In this document: one piece after another, positions 52,903-62,228 of the stretch | How positions within the stretch are numbered: the first letter of the stretch is position 1 | How the letters are laid out: each line of letters opens with the position of its first letter | Source: Bacteroides salyersiae WAL 10018 = DSM 18765 = JCM 12988 | GTDB lineage: Bacteria > Bacteroidota > Bacteroidia > Bacteroidales > Bacteroidaceae | NCBI RefSeq assembly: GCF_000381365.1 | Contig: NZ_KB905468.1 | Location: 1 to 64,000, forward strand | Direction of reading: 5' to 3' | Length of the DNA stretch: 64,000 bases | Made by a program: the position numbers and the translations under genes | The notes under the pieces: model-generated | What the model was told of the DNA's origin: nothing | Database searches by the model: none | The model's input: only the letters and a program-made list of their open reading frames with translations

Positions 52903-55689
52903 CTACTCGCCCTGAGGAGCAACAGGAGCCGGTTCTACCGGGGTTTCCAATCTTAAACTTTCCCAGCCAAACCAGGTAGGCGAAACCATGCATTGCGGTT
53001 CTTGCATTTTACCGATCATAGCGGTTGCCTTTTTCACGGCTGCGCTCGTTCTCTCAAACAAATCTTTCATTGAGAGATCTCCCCGCGCATCTTTAATGGT
53101 CTTAATCAGGAAGTAGGTGTAATACCCCTGCTTCTTATCGTGATAAACGCTGGATGTCTGGTCGCCGCTACTTGAAGAGAAACTCAACGTTTTCCCCTGT
53201 GGCAATCCGACCTTCGGTACTACACGCACTCCTTTCTGGGCAAGTAAAGGGGCAGCACTCTTATAGCCGCCACTGAAACAGGCATCCAGAAAAACATAAG
53301 CCCCTTTCACCGGATAAGTAGCCAGTTCCCTATACAATTCGGTCAGTGAAATTCCCAGACGGATATTCTTACCGGTAATATCCACCGGCAACAGATAAGG
53401 CTCTTTCGTGGCTTCGTCATTATTACCATGACCGGAATAATAGAATATCAACTCCGCTTCCGGATCGGTACTTGCCACATTCACTAACCAATCGAGCTGT
53501 TCGTGCATCATACCCGCCGTGGCATTAGGAACTACCTTTATCTGATTGTCGGGTACCCCGAACGTACGTACACAATATTCACGGAACACCATCGCATCAT
53601 TCACAGCATAAGGCACATTGATTTCTGCATTGGCACCGGTCATGCTATAATCCTCATTACCGATAATCAGTGCATACCGGTGACGATTGACGGCCCCTAC
53701 CGGAATATCTTCCATCAACTCACTCTTGAAAGTCAACGAGAAATCTTTGGCAACCGCCCTGCGGGCAACAACGTTTCCGCTCAGATTCATGGTACTTGCC
53801 GCAGTGAGGTATTCACCCACTTTCACCTTATAAGCCTCGTTGATGGCAGAAGAACGGGTAGATTCCGTAACTGCCAGTACCACGGCTATGGAGTCTCCGT
53901 CAAAGCGTTTGTTCACAAGAAAGCCGTAATCCAACGTAGCCACATCTCCCGGTGCAATGCTGTCGATTGTCATTTCGGGGCTGTCGGTCGTATAAACATT
54001 CTTCGGTAAAGTAAAATTCAGTTTTACATTGTGTGCCGTTTTCGTTCCGAAATTCTGTACGGCAACAGTCAGTTTTCCATTCTTACCGATAGTGATGGAA
54101 GAACCTTCGGACGCAAAGAACTGATGATCGGCAATCCGCAAACGCGGCATCGAATACTCCATCGTGTTCACAATCAGTTCGGACGGATCGGCATCGAACC
54201 CATTGGCTTCGAAAGCATAGATATTGATTCGGGCCAATGCAGTAGGCATTTCCTGCTTCACGATATATCGAAAAGTATACTCTTTGGAAGTTCCGGCAGG
54301 AATATTCCCTCCATCCAATTCTCGCGGGCCATCGAAATACCGGTCATATCCCTGCTGTTCGGACAAACGGAGACGGATATTATAAGCATCGCCCTTTCCC
54401 TGGTTTTCAACGGTAAACTGCACGGCGAAACTCTCACCGGCATCGATCACCTTATTGTTATTGCCATCTATAAAGCTATCCACACGTATCACCAGCATAG
54501 CCGGATCTACCGGAACCGGAACAGACGACTGCTCCTGCGCCACATTTTCCGTCTTCTTCAGAGACTCATTGTATGCAAGCAACCGATCCGGAAATAAAGT
54601 GTAAGAAGCACCGTCCTCGATAATCTTATTCAATACTTCATACTCGGCTTTCATATCCATATACTGATATACGCCGGCAAGCCCCTGCATATACATTTTG
54701 GAAGAAGGCTCTTTCTCCAGAATCTTCAGGAACAAGTCTTTTGCATCCAAAAGATACCCCGATGCACGCTGGCGGATCAATGCATATTCCGTATCGTTGG
54801 CAATCGTGGCACCGTTGTTCACGATTTCCGTCGCACAATTGAAATTGGCACGGGCCACTCCCGTCATCAATTCAAAATTATTGGGATAAAGCGCATAGAG
54901 ACGTTTATAAATATCGAGTGCCTCTATGTTCTTTCCCTGCCGTTCGAGAATACGCGCTTTGATAGGCAACACCTTATCATTATTAGGATCCACGGCGAGA
55001 ATCCTATCGATGGCTCCCAGTAACTTTTCCATATCGTTGGTGGCAATGTACACATTCACCAGATTATAAAGAAAATCCAATGACACAGGATATTTTTCAT
55101 TGGCTTTCAACAAAATACGTTCCTGATCGGCATACTTCTTCTGCGACTGGTAAATCATATTCATATACACGTAGCAATCTTTTTCCTGCGCTTCCGTACC
55201 GGTATTCAGGTATTCCTGGAAATACTTCAAGGCCAGCTCGTTCTTTTGCAGGTTGTAAGCCGAAACGGCCGCATAATATACCACCGAAGCATAACGGTTG
55301 TCCTTAGGCAACAGCTCACTACGGAATATCGCCAACTGGGGCATATCGATATAAGCCGATGCAAAGTCCAACGCCTTTGCCGGTTGTTTCTGCTCCGAGT
55401 AATACACTGCACCATTCAACAGGTAAGGATACAAGGAGCGCAAACGATTCTTCGCCCCTTCCAGATACTGACCGTTATCCGGTGCCTCCACTATTTTTAT
55501 GAAGTTGACATAACTCTCCAGCAGATAATCGTACATGGCAGTTATGTTCGTTCCTTTATCGCGCTCGCTTTCAAAAAGCACATACTGCTGGTTGGCCCGT
55601 TTGGAAACAGAAGCGGCATCCTGTGCCGCTATCCTGCCTGTTACCGCCCCCGCAGTGAGAATGATTGTCAGTAAAATAAGTCTTTTCAT
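52903..55689 (-). CDS. exported caspase-like (C14) protease with TPR and CARDB domains
   Basis: The 928-residue protein has a signal peptide (LILLTIILTAGAVTGRIAAQ). Residues about 110-390 are TPR-like helical repeats (ALKYFQEYLNTG, ALDIYKRLYALYPNN). About 410-650 hold two CARDB-like beta domains (DGNNNKVIDAGESFAVQFTV; GKLTVAVQNFGTKTAHNVKL). The C14 domain spans 668-870: RYALIIGNEDY, catalytic His754 in YYSGHG and Cys804 in LDACFSGG. The tail is Pro-rich. Caspase-like bacterial proteases cut after Arg/Lys or Asp; specificity here is unknown. Unlike most, this one is exported. It follows the propeller/OmpA-like gene by 7 bases, a probable operon. Confidence 0.88.
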   Translation of the reverse strand: MKRLILLTIILTAGAVTGRIAAQDAASVSKRANQQYVLFESERDKGTNITAMYDYLLESYVNFIKIVEAPDNGQYLEGAKNRLRSLYPYLLNGAVYYSEQKQPAKALDFASAYIDMPQLAIFRSELLPKDNRYASVVYYAAVSAYNLQKNELALKYFQEYLNTGTEAQEKDCYVYMNMIYQSQKKYADQERILLKANEKYPVSLDFLYNLVNVYIATNDMEKLLGAIDRILAVDPNNDKVLPIKARILERQGKNIEALDIYKRLYALYPNNFELMTGVARANFNCATEIVNNGATIANDTEYALIRQRASGYLLDAKDLFLKILEKEPSSKMYMQGLAGVYQYMDMKAEYEVLNKIIEDGASYTLFPDRLLAYNESLKKTENVAQEQSSVPVPVDPAMLVIRVDSFIDGNNNKVIDAGESFAVQFTVENQGKGDAYNIRLRLSEQQGYDRYFDGPRELDGGNIPAGTSKEYTFRYIVKQEMPTALARINIYAFEANGFDADPSELIVNTMEYSMPRLRIADHQFFASEGSSITIGKNGKLTVAVQNFGTKTAHNVKLNFTLPKNVYTTDSPEMTIDSIAPGDVATLDYGFLVNKRFDGDSIAVVLAVTESTRSSAINEAYKVKVGEYLTAASTMNLSGNVVARRAVAKDFSLTFKSELMEDIPVGAVNRHRYALIIGNEDYSMTGANAEINVPYAVNDAMVFREYCVRTFGVPDNQIKVVPNATAGMMHEQLDWLVNVASTDPEAELIFYYSGHGNNDEATKEPYLLPVDITGKNIRLGISLTELYRELATYPVKGAYVFLDACFSGGYKSAAPLLAQKGVRVVPKVGLPQGKTLSFSSSSGDQTSSVYHDKKQGYYTYFLIKTIKDARGDLSMKDLFERTSAAVKKATAMIGKMQEPQCMVSPTWFGWESLRLETPVEPAPVAPQGE

Positions 55690-55696
55690 TGTTTGT

Positions 55697-57802
55697 TTAT
55701 TGTTGGAATGCGTCCATAATCACGAATTCTACATTGATCTTGCGGAATTCCCCACCACGTTCTTTGGCCACTTCCACATGATATTCGTAGTCATTCTTTG
55801 TATTATTCAGTGTCGTTACATTCTTTTCGATATAGCTGTGTACTCCGGCGGCACGCAGCAACGCCAACTGTTCATTCTGGGTAATACCCGATGATTTGGT
55901 AACCGTTATATTGTCCAGATTCCCGTCCTTGTAATAAGGTTCGTCGGTAAATTCACCATAACGCCCGTCATAGGCAATGCGCCCGCGAATCGGACTGGCA
56001 TCGGCCGAACCGGTAATAATCACCTTCACTTGCTTCCCTTCGGCAAGGTACTTAGAGAAATCGCCTTCAAAAGCATTCTTAATAATCTTCATCAAAGACA
56101 TCGCCGCATTCGACTTCTCAATGTTATATCCACCGGAAGGAAAATCTTCTTTTGCAGAAAACTCCTTATTGATAACTTCATACTGATAGCCGACCTTGTA
56201 ATTCAGAATCTTCTTTCCATCGGCGTCCACACCCGGCACAACCTCTGTTTTCACATTGATCTGCGTATTGTCCGTAATCAGCTTATCCTGTTTTTTCTCT
56301 TCCACTACCTGTTCCTTGATTTCTTTCAATTGAACCTCCTCACGGGTAGCCTGCTGCATAATTTCGAGCGGAACGAAGTTTGCATCGGCTTCCAATGCGG
56401 TCAATTTGGTACGCCCGATATTATCATAGATGTATACCTTATTGGTAGTTTCGTTCTTCACTTCTACATAAGCAAGTTCAAACTCATCCTTGTCATTCAG
56501 CACATAAACAGCATTTTCGAATTTCAGGTTCTTTGCGTCCCCGAAACCTTCCGCTTCCCCGGCAGGCACTTCCAGAGCGATAGAAGGCAGTTGCTTGAAT
56601 CCGATATTCAGCATATTGCTTGAAGCGTCATAGTCGCCGATAAACGGATTATCGATAGCAATACGGTCTCCGGCAAGTTCGGTAGCCACTTCCTGTGCAA
56701 ACATCTGCTGTTGTTTCAAACGGGATTCATCGTTTACGCGGATCGCATAATCTTCCATCGATTCCCCCTGCATCATCTTCACCCATTCGTTCATTTTGGC
56801 GTCTACTTCCTTACTCATGATCTTCCCGTAGAAAGGATTCAATCCGTTGGCATCCCAGAACACCATTTTATAAGGACGGTTGGAGAGCAGGAATACCTCA
56901 CTATTCTGATTGTTCTTGAAGAAACGGGTACCCACTACGCCCGGCTGTGCCTCCGACAATTCCTGCTCAACCACACTGTTTTTCAAGTTCACAATCACAA
57001 TATCCTTATTGTCACGAACCACACTCACATATTTTCCTTCCGGATGGAAAGAAGGAGAAGTCAGCTTTCCACCCAATTTATCGAAAATATCGACTTTCTC
57101 CCAGTTCTTCGTATCGATGATCGTCAGGCGGTTGTCATCGGTAGTTGCAGCCAATAAAGAAGCATCGGTCGAAAAGGCAACCTCCTTAACCGTTGCCGGC
57201 ATCGGAATGGAAGTACGCTGTTCTTTTGTCTGGAAATTCCAGATAACAATATTTTTCCCCACAGCCGAAGCGATGAAATAATTGTTGGAACTCAATGCTA
57301 ACGCCGTAGCCGGAGCACTACATTTAATGTAAGCCTGTGGCAAATAGGCTTTGGTGTCATAAACGATTATCTCCCCCAAAGAATTGGAAGCAATGAAATT
57401 GCGCGCGTCACTTCCGTAACACATGGCCAGCATCAGCGGTTTCTCTTTCAATCCCTTCCTTTTGTCTTTCAGTTCAAACAGTTTTTTGTTCCTTTCACGG
57501 AAAGAAAAGATCGCAATCGGCTTCTTGGGACGCAATACAGCCAATGAACTGCCTGTCGGATTGAAAGCAATGCGATCGATGTTTCTCAACTCCGTAATAG
57601 CAATATCACGCATTGTATACATGACTCCGTCCGACAGATAAGCGGTACAGAAAGTCGTATTGTCAAATGCCGTAATCGGCTTTTGCGACATAAAAGTTCT
57701 CTTCTCAACGACTTGTCCCGTTACTTGTCCGCAAAAAAGAGCGGAAGCAAAAAATAAAACGACACTCCCACGGGAGCAAAATCCCCTTTTTATCATACCC
57801 AT
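55697..57802 (-). CDS. exported WD40-like beta-propeller protein with OmpA-like C terminus
   Basis: The 701-residue protein starts at ATG 57802 (or 57796); the longer frame begins at TTG and is rejected. The signal is SVVLFFASALFCGQVTGQ. Residues about 60-330 form WD40-like blades (RIAFNPTGSSLAVLRP, EVAFSTDASLLAATTDDNRLTIID, SPSFHPEGKYVSVVRDNKDIVIV). The last 110 residues resemble an OmpA peptidoglycan-binding fold (VKVIITGSADASPI; NEQLALLRAAGVHSYI; VAKERGGEFRKINVEFVI), though the usual Asp/Arg pair is not conserved cleanly. It is the upstream partner of the exported caspase and may anchor it in the periplasm. Confidence 0.75.
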   Translation of the reverse strand: MGMIKRGFCSRGSVVLFFASALFCGQVTGQVVEKRTFMSQKPITAFDNTTFCTAYLSDGVMYTMRDIAITELRNIDRIAFNPTGSSLAVLRPKKPIAIFSFRERNKKLFELKDKRKGLKEKPLMLAMCYGSDARNFIASNSLGEIIVYDTKAYLPQAYIKCSAPATALALSSNNYFIASAVGKNIVIWNFQTKEQRTSIPMPATVKEVAFSTDASLLAATTDDNRLTIIDTKNWEKVDIFDKLGGKLTSPSFHPEGKYVSVVRDNKDIVIVNLKNSVVEQELSEAQPGVVGTRFFKNNQNSEVFLLSNRPYKMVFWDANGLNPFYGKIMSKEVDAKMNEWVKMMQGESMEDYAIRVNDESRLKQQQMFAQEVATELAGDRIAIDNPFIGDYDASSNMLNIGFKQLPSIALEVPAGEAEGFGDAKNLKFENAVYVLNDKDEFELAYVEVKNETTNKVYIYDNIGRTKLTALEADANFVPLEIMQQATREEVQLKEIKEQVVEEKKQDKLITDNTQINVKTEVVPGVDADGKKILNYKVGYQYEVINKEFSAKEDFPSGGYNIEKSNAAMSLMKIIKNAFEGDFSKYLAEGKQVKVIITGSADASPIRGRIAYDGRYGEFTDEPYYKDGNLDNITVTKSSGITQNEQLALLRAAGVHSYIEKNVTTLNNTKNDYEYHVEVAKERGGEFRKINVEFVIMDAFQQ

Positions 57803-58028
57803 ATACTTAAAATGATTTAGTTTATGTTTAAATGTGTTTTGCAAAATAAATATTAATTATTGAATCGACATTACATAAACAGCATTTTTTTTCAATAAAA
57901 GTGTCATTTCAGGAAGAAATGGGAGGAAGGAGAAAAGGAAAAAGACAAAAGAAGAAGTTTCAGAAGATAAATATCACGGTTTTCCGTTACAACACAGCAA
58001 ATTACATATTAATCACATTCATAAAAAA

Positions 58029-58059
58029 TCCGGTTACATTTAAATAAAATGCAACCGGA
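58029..58059 (-). terminator. cca terminator
   Basis: TCCGGTT (58029-58035) and AACCGGA (58053-58059), extended by CATTT/AAATG, followed on the minus strand by GATTTTTTAT. Confidence 0.85.
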
Positions 58060-58079
58060 CCTCTACGAAATGTCCTACT

Positions 58080-59513
58080 TTACTTTACAGGAACAAGCCC
58101 CATTTTTTTCGCTTTTTGGAATAAATATGCACGAGCCGCTTCATATTCATTCGGAATTACACCATCTAAAATTGCATCTTTTATAGCACTTTTTAACGAT
58201 CCTACCTCCTTGCAGGGAGTGAGTCCGAAGATTTCCATAATTTCTTCACCACTCACCGGGGGCTGAAAATTCCGGATACGATCTTTCTCTTCCAAATCTT
58301 TCAGTTTCTGACGTACCAGAGCGAAGTTATTCAGGAAACGTTGCTTGCGTTCCATATTTTTAGAGGTGATATCGGCTTCGCACAGCGTCATCAGATCGTC
58401 TATATCGTCACCCGCCTCAAAAAGCAAGCGGCGCACGGCCGAATCCGTCACGACATCATCGGCAATGACAATGGGACGCATATGCAGACTTACCATCTTC
58501 TGCACATACTTCATCTTCTCATTCATCGGCAACTTCATCTTCCGGAAGATATTCGGAATCATTTTCTCGCCAATGAAATTATGATTATGAAAGGTCCATC
58601 CGGCTTTGGGTTCCCAACGCTTGGTAAGCGGCTTGGCAATGTCATGCAACAAGGCCGCCCAGCGCAACCAAAGATTATCCGTATGCCTGCTGATATTATC
58701 GAGCACTTCGAGGGTATGATAAAAATTATCTTTATGTGCCCGTCCGTTGCGCGTTTCCACTCCTTGCAGTTCCATCAGCTCGGGAAAAATAAGAGCCAGC
58801 AATCCGCTACGTTCCAGATCAATGAATCCCTTCGAAGGTACCGGCGAGAGAAGAATCTTGTTCAGTTCGTCGGCTATCCGTTCGCGGGAAATGATCTTAA
58901 TCCGTTCCCGGTTGCGGCAAAGAGATTCAAAAGTTTCATCATCTATATAAAAACCGAGCTGGGTGGCAAAACGAATACAACGCATCATCCTCAACGGATC
59001 GTCGCTGAATGTTATATCCGGATCGAGAGGGGTGCGTATCGTTTTCTCTTTCAGATCGTTCATGCCGCCGAACGGATCGACCAACTCTCCGAAACGGTCT
59101 TTGTTCAAGCAAACCGCAAGCGCATTAATCGTAAAGTCCCGGCGGTTCTGATCATCTTCCAAAGTACCGTCTTCCACTATCGGTTTGCGGGAATCACGCT
59201 GATAAGACTCTTTGCGTGCACCTACGAATTCCACCTCCACACCGTGATACTTCACCTGTGCAGTACCGAAATTCTTGAATACGGAGACGTGTACTCCCTT
59301 ACCCAAGTGTTTTCCCAATGCCTGGGCCATCTCGATGCCGCTCCCCACCACTACTACATCTATATCTTTGGAAGGGCGTTCCAGAAAAATGTCGCGTACG
59401 TAGCCACCCACCACATAGCACTCCAAACCGAGTGTATCGGCCGTTTCTGAAATTTGCCCGAATATTTTATCGCTAAAGCGTCGTTTCAATTCTTCTTGAG
59501 TCAACTCTATCAT
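58080..59513 (-). CDS. cca: CCA tRNA nucleotidyltransferase with HD domain
   Basis: The 477-residue protein has the class II nucleotidyltransferase head: GGYVRD (36-41), metal-binding Asp50 and Asp52 in SKDIDVVV, and RRDFTINAL, then the polyA-polymerase neck (DPLRMMRCIRFATQLGF). A C-terminal HD phosphohydrolase domain follows (WAALLHDIAKPLT). It adds CCA to tRNA 3' ends; the two tRNA genes in this window lack encoded CCA, so it is needed. A TACCTTTG -7 box lies at 59585-59592 on this strand, divergent from the next gene's promoter. Confidence 0.93.
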   Translation of the reverse strand: MIELTQEELKRRFSDKIFGQISETADTLGLECYVVGGYVRDIFLERPSKDIDVVVVGSGIEMAQALGKHLGKGVHVSVFKNFGTAQVKYHGVEVEFVGARKESYQRDSRKPIVEDGTLEDDQNRRDFTINALAVCLNKDRFGELVDPFGGMNDLKEKTIRTPLDPDITFSDDPLRMMRCIRFATQLGFYIDDETFESLCRNRERIKIISRERIADELNKILLSPVPSKGFIDLERSGLLALIFPELMELQGVETRNGRAHKDNFYHTLEVLDNISRHTDNLWLRWAALLHDIAKPLTKRWEPKAGWTFHNHNFIGEKMIPNIFRKMKLPMNEKMKYVQKMVSLHMRPIVIADDVVTDSAVRRLLFEAGDDIDDLMTLCEADITSKNMERKQRFLNNFALVRQKLKDLEEKDRIRNFQPPVSGEEIMEIFGLTPCKEVGSLKSAIKDAILDGVIPNEYEAARAYLFQKAKKMGLVPVK

Positions 59514-59584
59514 AATTGGTATTTAGAAATTAAAAATCAATGGCCGGGAGAGACTTCATACCACCCATCGATACTTTTGGAGTG

Positions 59585-59592
59585 CAAAGGTA
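59585..59592 (-). promoter_or_regulatory. -7 element of cca
   Basis: TACCTTTG on the minus strand, 71 bases before the cca start codon; -33 box unclear. Confidence 0.55.
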
Positions 59593-59611
59593 CAACTTTT
59601 CATTCTTTACA

Positions 59612-59642
59612 TTTCACTCTTCACACTAAATTCGTATTTTTG
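59612..59642 (+). promoter_or_regulatory. promoter of the lipoprotein/TlpA-like operon
   Basis: TTTC (59612-59615), a 19-base spacer and TATTTTTG (59635-59642), 27 bases before ATG 59670. Confidence 0.65.
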
Positions 59643-59669
59643 TTGCCTATAAACATAAAGAACAAAAAG

Positions 59670-60518
59670 ATGAAGAAACTGATTGCAGGAATCTGTGTTA
59701 CCATGTTGCTGGCTTCATGCGGCAATGATGCGGAAAAGAAAGCAAGCGAAAAGCTGAGTGCCGCCCGCAGTGCTTTTGCACAAGGAGACTATAACGAAGC
59801 CAAGCTACAGATAGACAGCATTAAAATTCTATATCCGAAAGCCTTCGACGCCCGAAGAGAAGGCATCAAACTGATGCAACAGGTGGAACTGAAAGAACAG
59901 CAGCAGACTTTAGTTTACCTGGACAGCATGATGCAGACCAAGCAGCAGGAACTGGAAAAAATCAAAAATAAATATGTACTGGAAAAAGACGCGGAATATC
60001 AGCGGGTAGGTAATTATTTCTGGCCGACACAAACGGTCGAGAAAAATCTGCACCGCTCTTTCCTGCGTTTTCAGGTAAACGAGCAGGGAGTGATGAGTAT
60101 GACTTCCATCTATTGCGGAGGAAACAGCATCCATCATTTTGCAGTAAAAGTAACAGCACCGGATGGCAGCTTTGCCGAAACATCGGCATCGAAAGACAGC
60201 TACGAAACTACGGACTTGGGAGAAAAAATAGAAAAAGCCGATTATAAAATGGGAGCTGACGGAAATGTAATGGGGTTCCTCTATCTGAACCGGGACAAGA
60301 ACATCAAAGTGGAATACATCGGAGAACGTAAGTATACCACTACCATGCCCCCTGCCGACAGACAGGCACTTGCCGGTATTTATGAGTTATCACAATTGTT
60401 GTCATCAATCGAACAAATAAAAAAAGAGCAGGAAGAAGCGAACTTAAAAATACAGTTTGTCACTAAAAAGATAGAGCAAAAACAACAGGAAGAAAAGGCG
60501 GAGCAAAAAGATGAATGA
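59670..60518 (+). CDS. coiled-coil lipoprotein, uncharacterised
   Basis: The 282-residue protein starts at ATG 59670, because the longer frame (from 59454) overlaps the divergent cca gene and the promoter. The signal is MKKLIAGICVTMLLASC. The mature part has a TPR-like pair at about 24-65 (EKLSAARSAFAQGDYNEAKLQIDSI), a coiled coil about 75-110 and about 235-280, and a beta-rich middle. It ends in a Lys/Glu/Gln-rich tail. No named family is recognised. Its last 8 bases overlap the TlpA-like gene. Confidence 0.75.
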   Translation: MKKLIAGICVTMLLASCGNDAEKKASEKLSAARSAFAQGDYNEAKLQIDSIKILYPKAFDARREGIKLMQQVELKEQQQTLVYLDSMMQTKQQELEKIKNKYVLEKDAEYQRVGNYFWPTQTVEKNLHRSFLRFQVNEQGVMSMTSIYCGGNSIHHFAVKVTAPDGSFAETSASKDSYETTDLGEKIEKADYKMGADGNVMGFLYLNRDKNIKVEYIGERKYTTTMPPADRQALAGIYELSQLLSSIEQIKKEQEEANLKIQFVTKKIEQKQQEEKAEQKDE

Positions 60519-61077
60519 TTTCTTCACAAACCGGAGCTGCCACACGAACCACCTGTTTCGGAAAATCCTAAAACAAATCATATTCATTGCATTTTTGTTC
60601 TTGTTCAGCATGTGCATACAGGATGATCCCGAAGAGGTATTCTCACTAAAACCGGGTGATTCGTTGCCGGGGTTTTCGGTACAGGACAACAAAGGCGGGC
60701 TTATTTCGAATACGATACTAAAAGGCAAAACAAGTGTCATTGCTTTTGTGAATACCGGTTGTCCGGATTGCCGGAAGGAACTGCCGGAAATAGAAAAAGC
60801 CTATCAACAATTTCGTGATGATGAAAGCATTCGCTTCATTGCCATAAGCAGATCACAAGGCTATGAAAGTCTGACAGATTATTGGATAAAGAATGCCTTC
60901 ACCCTTCCCTACTCCGCACAGGAGGATGATTTCATTTTTCAAAAATTTGCATCACAGAATATACCGCGTATTTATATTGCCTCTCCCAAAGGGATCATTG
61001 TTTTCGCATCCGATGATTCGTATATTGTCACCACGGAAATAATTGTCGAACAAATAAACGGAATAACCGGAAAGTAG
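60511..61077 (+). CDS. TlpA-like thioredoxin-fold lipoprotein
   Basis: The 188-residue protein has a hydrophobic leader (QIIFIAFLFLFSMC, lipobox Cys35) followed by acidic residues (IQDDPEE), which resembles the Bacteroides signal for surface-exposed lipoproteins. The AhpC/TSA-type thioredoxin fold starts about 50 (PGDSLPGFSVQD); the redox pair is Cys84 and Cys87 in GCPDC, and the cis-Pro region is NIPRIYI. It should act as an extracytoplasmic thiol:disulfide enzyme. Its start lies inside the previous gene's end, so translation is coupled. Confidence 0.82.
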   Translation: MNDFFTNRSCHTNHLFRKILKQIIFIAFLFLFSMCIQDDPEEVFSLKPGDSLPGFSVQDNKGGLISNTILKGKTSVIAFVNTGCPDCRKELPEIEKAYQQFRDDESIRFIAISRSQGYESLTDYWIKNAFTLPYSAQEDDFIFQKFASQNIPRIYIASPKGIIVFASDDSYIVTTEIIVEQINGITGK

Positions 61078-61161
61078 ACATTCTCCCCCTTACGCAATAG
61101 CAGAAAAGGCTTGCCGGTGGGTATTACAGAGTGTAAGGAGAAAGATCGCAAGAGCCGGTAT

Positions 61162-61860
61162 TCAAGAAGCCAGCACTTGGATATCGTATCCAATAAAAAG
61201 TCCGCTCTCAATGACTCCGGTAATGCTTTTAATCTCTTTCTCCAAAAAGTTTCCAATCCCGTCAAACCAAGCATCCAGAATAAAATTCCCGTTCTCGGTC
61301 AGTATCGGACCGTCTTTTCCTTTCGCCATCCGCAAAACGACTTTGGATGCCCCAAGAGTTTTCAACTGGTTTTCCACATAGACCACTCCGGTAGGAAAGA
61401 CCTCTACCGGCACGGGAAACTTACTGCCCAATCTGGAAACGAACTTACTGTTGTCGACGAGTATGAAAGCCCGTTCACTGCTTTTTATCAACAGTTTCTC
61501 CTTGAACATGGCACCGCCCCGTCCTTTGATAAGATTATGCGAAGGATCTACCTCATCGGCACCGTCGAATGTCCAATCGGGACGCCTCTCCCAAAGAGTT
61601 GTTTGCGGAATGCCCAGTTGCACACAAGTCATGGAGATCTCCATCGATGCCGGAATGACTCTCACTTGAAGTTTCTCCGTCCGTATTCTTTCCGCGATGG
61701 CAAACAGGGTAAGATAAACCGTAGAACCGGAACCGGCTCCGATCACTTCACCATCCTTCACCTGTGCCGCCAGCTCGCGGGCAATGCGTTCCTTCCCCTC
61801 CCGGTTGATGATACGGTCCGACCATTGTAAACCGGTTATTAAATTACTCTTCCACTCCAT
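61162..61860 (-). CDS. rpiA: ribose-5-phosphate isomerase A
   Basis: The 232-residue protein has the RpiA signatures: phosphate-loop GAGSGSTVYLT (about 42-52), DGADEVDP (about 99-106, catalytic Asp/Glu) and KGRGGAMFKEK (about 112-122). It interconverts ribose-5-phosphate and ribulose-5-phosphate in the non-oxidative pentose phosphate pathway. It is monocistronic, convergent with the TlpA-like gene. Confidence 0.92.
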   Translation of the reverse strand: MEWKSNLITGLQWSDRIINREGKERIARELAAQVKDGEVIGAGSGSTVYLTLFAIAERIRTEKLQVRVIPASMEISMTCVQLGIPQTTLWERRPDWTFDGADEVDPSHNLIKGRGGAMFKEKLLIKSSERAFILVDNSKFVSRLGSKFPVPVEVFPTGVVYVENQLKTLGASKVVLRMAKGKDGPILTENGNFILDAWFDGIGNFLEKEIKSITGVIESGLFIGYDIQVLAS

Positions 61861-61955
61861 TGTGTTTCGTTTTAGTGACTCGATTCATAAACAGATATCC
61901 TTTCATTATAAATGAACAAATAATACTTGAAAATGTTAGAAATGGTTCCATCCGT

Positions 61956-62054
61956 ATGAAACTTATCGTTCCAACCATATGAAACCAATCGTTCCAATAG
62001 GATGAAACCGATCGTTTCAAGCATATGAAACGAATCGTACCCATAAGATGAAAC
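61956..62054 (-). repeat. five 23-bp tandem repeats of the ATGAAACNNATCGTTCCAA type
   Basis: ATGAAAC occurs at 61956, 61979, 62002, 62025 and 62048, an exact 23-bp period. Most units continue (N)(N)ATCGTTCCAA or a close variant. They fill the gap between rpiA and the small basic gene. There are no unique spacers of CRISPR type; the unit is the whole period. Confidence 0.85.
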
Positions 62055-62087
62055 GAAGGAAAACCTGCTTTGGCCCTCTATCGAGTA

Positions 62088-62228
62088 TTATTTCACTCTC
62101 CTGTTCAACTGATTATTTGCTTTGGCAGGCTTTGATTTCCCGATCCGTTTCCCGGTAGGCTTTGGTTTTCCACTACTTTTAGAACGGGAAGCACCGGAAG
62201 AGACATTCTTTCTTATACCACTCATCAT
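62088..62228 (-). CDS. small basic protein (46 residues), coupled to the DUF3843-like gene
   Basis: The minus-strand frame starts at ATG 62228, overlapping the upstream stop (TAATG), or ATG 62225, and ends at TAA 62088-62090. The product (MMSGIRKNVSSGASRS...) is rich in Lys, Arg, Ser and Pro and contains paired GKPKP and GKSKP motifs. GGGAGA 5 bases upstream could act as ribosome site. Such a highly basic small protein could bind nucleic acid, like small ribosome- or DNA-associated proteins; no family is recognised. Existence is supported by the tight overlap only. Confidence 0.5.
   Translation of the reverse strand: MMSGIRKNVSSGASRSKSSGKPKPTGKRIGKSKPAKANNQLNRRVK

Noticed and set aside
59454..59669. 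Long N-terminal extension of the coiled-coil lipoprotein
   Set aside because: It overlaps the divergent cca gene and its promoter, and would bury the lipoprotein signal.
61956..62054. CRISPR array
   Set aside because: The period equals the repeat unit; there are no unique spacers and no cas genes in the window.
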